Source of the DNA: Clostridium ljungdahlii
GTDB taxonomy: Bacteria > Bacillota > Clostridia > Clostridiales > Clostridiaceae
DNA length: 64,000 nt
Reading direction: 5' to 3'
Assembly: GCF_001636845.1 (NCBI RefSeq)
Contig: NZ_LITT01000008.1
Coordinates: 1 to 64,000, forward strand
This document shows, piece after piece, positions 63,743-64,000 of this stretch. Positions within the stretch are counted from its first letter, which is position 1. Each line of letters opens with the position of its first letter. Position numbers and translations under genes: made by a program. The notes beneath the pieces are model-generated. The model searched no databases and was not told where the DNA came from. It saw only the letters and a list, made by a program, of their open reading frames with translations.

Positions 63743-64000
63743 TTAAAATTTAATTCCACCATATTTTGATAAAATATTCTCGATTTTTTCATTTTTACAA
63801 AGAGCCATGGGAGTTAGCCCTGAAGCATTTTTCAAGTTTATATCAAAACCGAAGTTTAAGAGTGCTTTTAAAAATTCTTCAAAATGTTCTTCAAAACAAT
63901 TGATATAGTCGTCATGGAGGAGAGTATTTTCATATTTATCCCGTGCATTTATATCCGCACCGTATTTTACAAGGAGATTCAAAAGTTCTACGGAATAATT
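63743..64000 (-). CDS. ankyrin-repeat protein, C-terminal end (cut by the window)
   Basis: The minus-strand frame is open from 64000 to a stop at 63743 and has no convincing start, so the gene continues beyond the window. The sequence shows two to three ankyrin repeats: LNLLVKYGADINARDKYENTLLHDD and LLNFGFDINLKNASGLTPMALCKN. These repeats bind other proteins; the function of this one is unknown. The 100 bases between it and the SNF2 gene hold nothing clear. Confidence 0.75.
   Translation of the reverse strand, partial: NYSVELLNLLVKYGADINARDKYENTLLHDDYINCFEEHFEEFLKALLNFGFDINLKNASGLTPMALCKNEKIENILSKYGGIKF

Overview
The window is a low-GC, gene-dense stretch of a Clostridium-type Firmicute chromosome. 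Evidence is strong AGGAGG ribosome-binding sites, frequent TTG and GTG starts, a clostridial feoA-feoA-feoB / flavodoxin / DUF3793 iron cluster, Bce-type antibiotic-sensing modules and sigma-A type promoters. I cannot fix the species. No rRNA, tRNA, CRISPR array or intact insertion sequence was seen.

Layout. (1) 0.15-4.3 kb: ferrous-iron uptake (feoA, feoA, feoB, a Cys-rich FeoC-like protein, flavodoxin, DUF3793) with a Fur box at each of two places. (2) 4.4-19.2 kb: drug and stress response genes: TetR plus a broken glycosyltransferase, a MerR/TipAS regulator, a MarR plus MFS pair with shared operators, a Bce two-component system, MATE, cupin and BceAB transporter, then two tandem MFS paralogues, one frameshifted. 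(3) 19.4-27.1 kb: a complete four-gene Wadjet operon, jetD-jetA-jetB-jetC, next to a dapL scar. (4) 27.2-37.4 kb: gene debris, TetR plus a frameshifted PEP-utilising (rifampin phosphotransferase-like) enzyme, a His-rich protein, a His-rich sensor kinase with its regulator, and a convergent MacB-like ABC transporter. (5) 37.4-49.2 kb: a second defence/DNA-repair island with two phospholipase D-SF2 helicase fusions, an AAA ATPase plus TOPRIM pair resembling PARIS, and a set of nucleotide-cleaning enzymes (Nudix, HIT, MazG-like). (6) 50.2-55.7 kb: a His-Xaa-Ser (Hxs) peptide-modification operon: MORN-repeat protein, HxsA with five HSS repeats, HxsD, a small HxsD-like protein, an A24 prepilin peptidase, and radical SAM proteins HxsC and HxsB. 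(7) 55.7-64 kb: a structured hairpin region, LMW-PTP, cysteine desulfidase-like CyuA, a GGDEF-EAL protein, a SWIM-SNF2 helicase and the end of an ankyrin protein.

The most unusual system is the Hxs operon. The family has been named from genome comparison but has no known product. Here it carries its own prepilin peptidase, and HxsA has both a prepilin-like EEEG leader and a signal-peptidase AFA site before its His-Ser repeats. Wadjet and the 37-49 kb island make this a defence-rich region. Around them are many truncated genes, short duplications (189 bp, 118 bp, 76 bp) and hairpin-rich repeats, as expected of a locus with high turnover. Two frameshifts lie in A/T homopolymers and could be real or sequencing errors.
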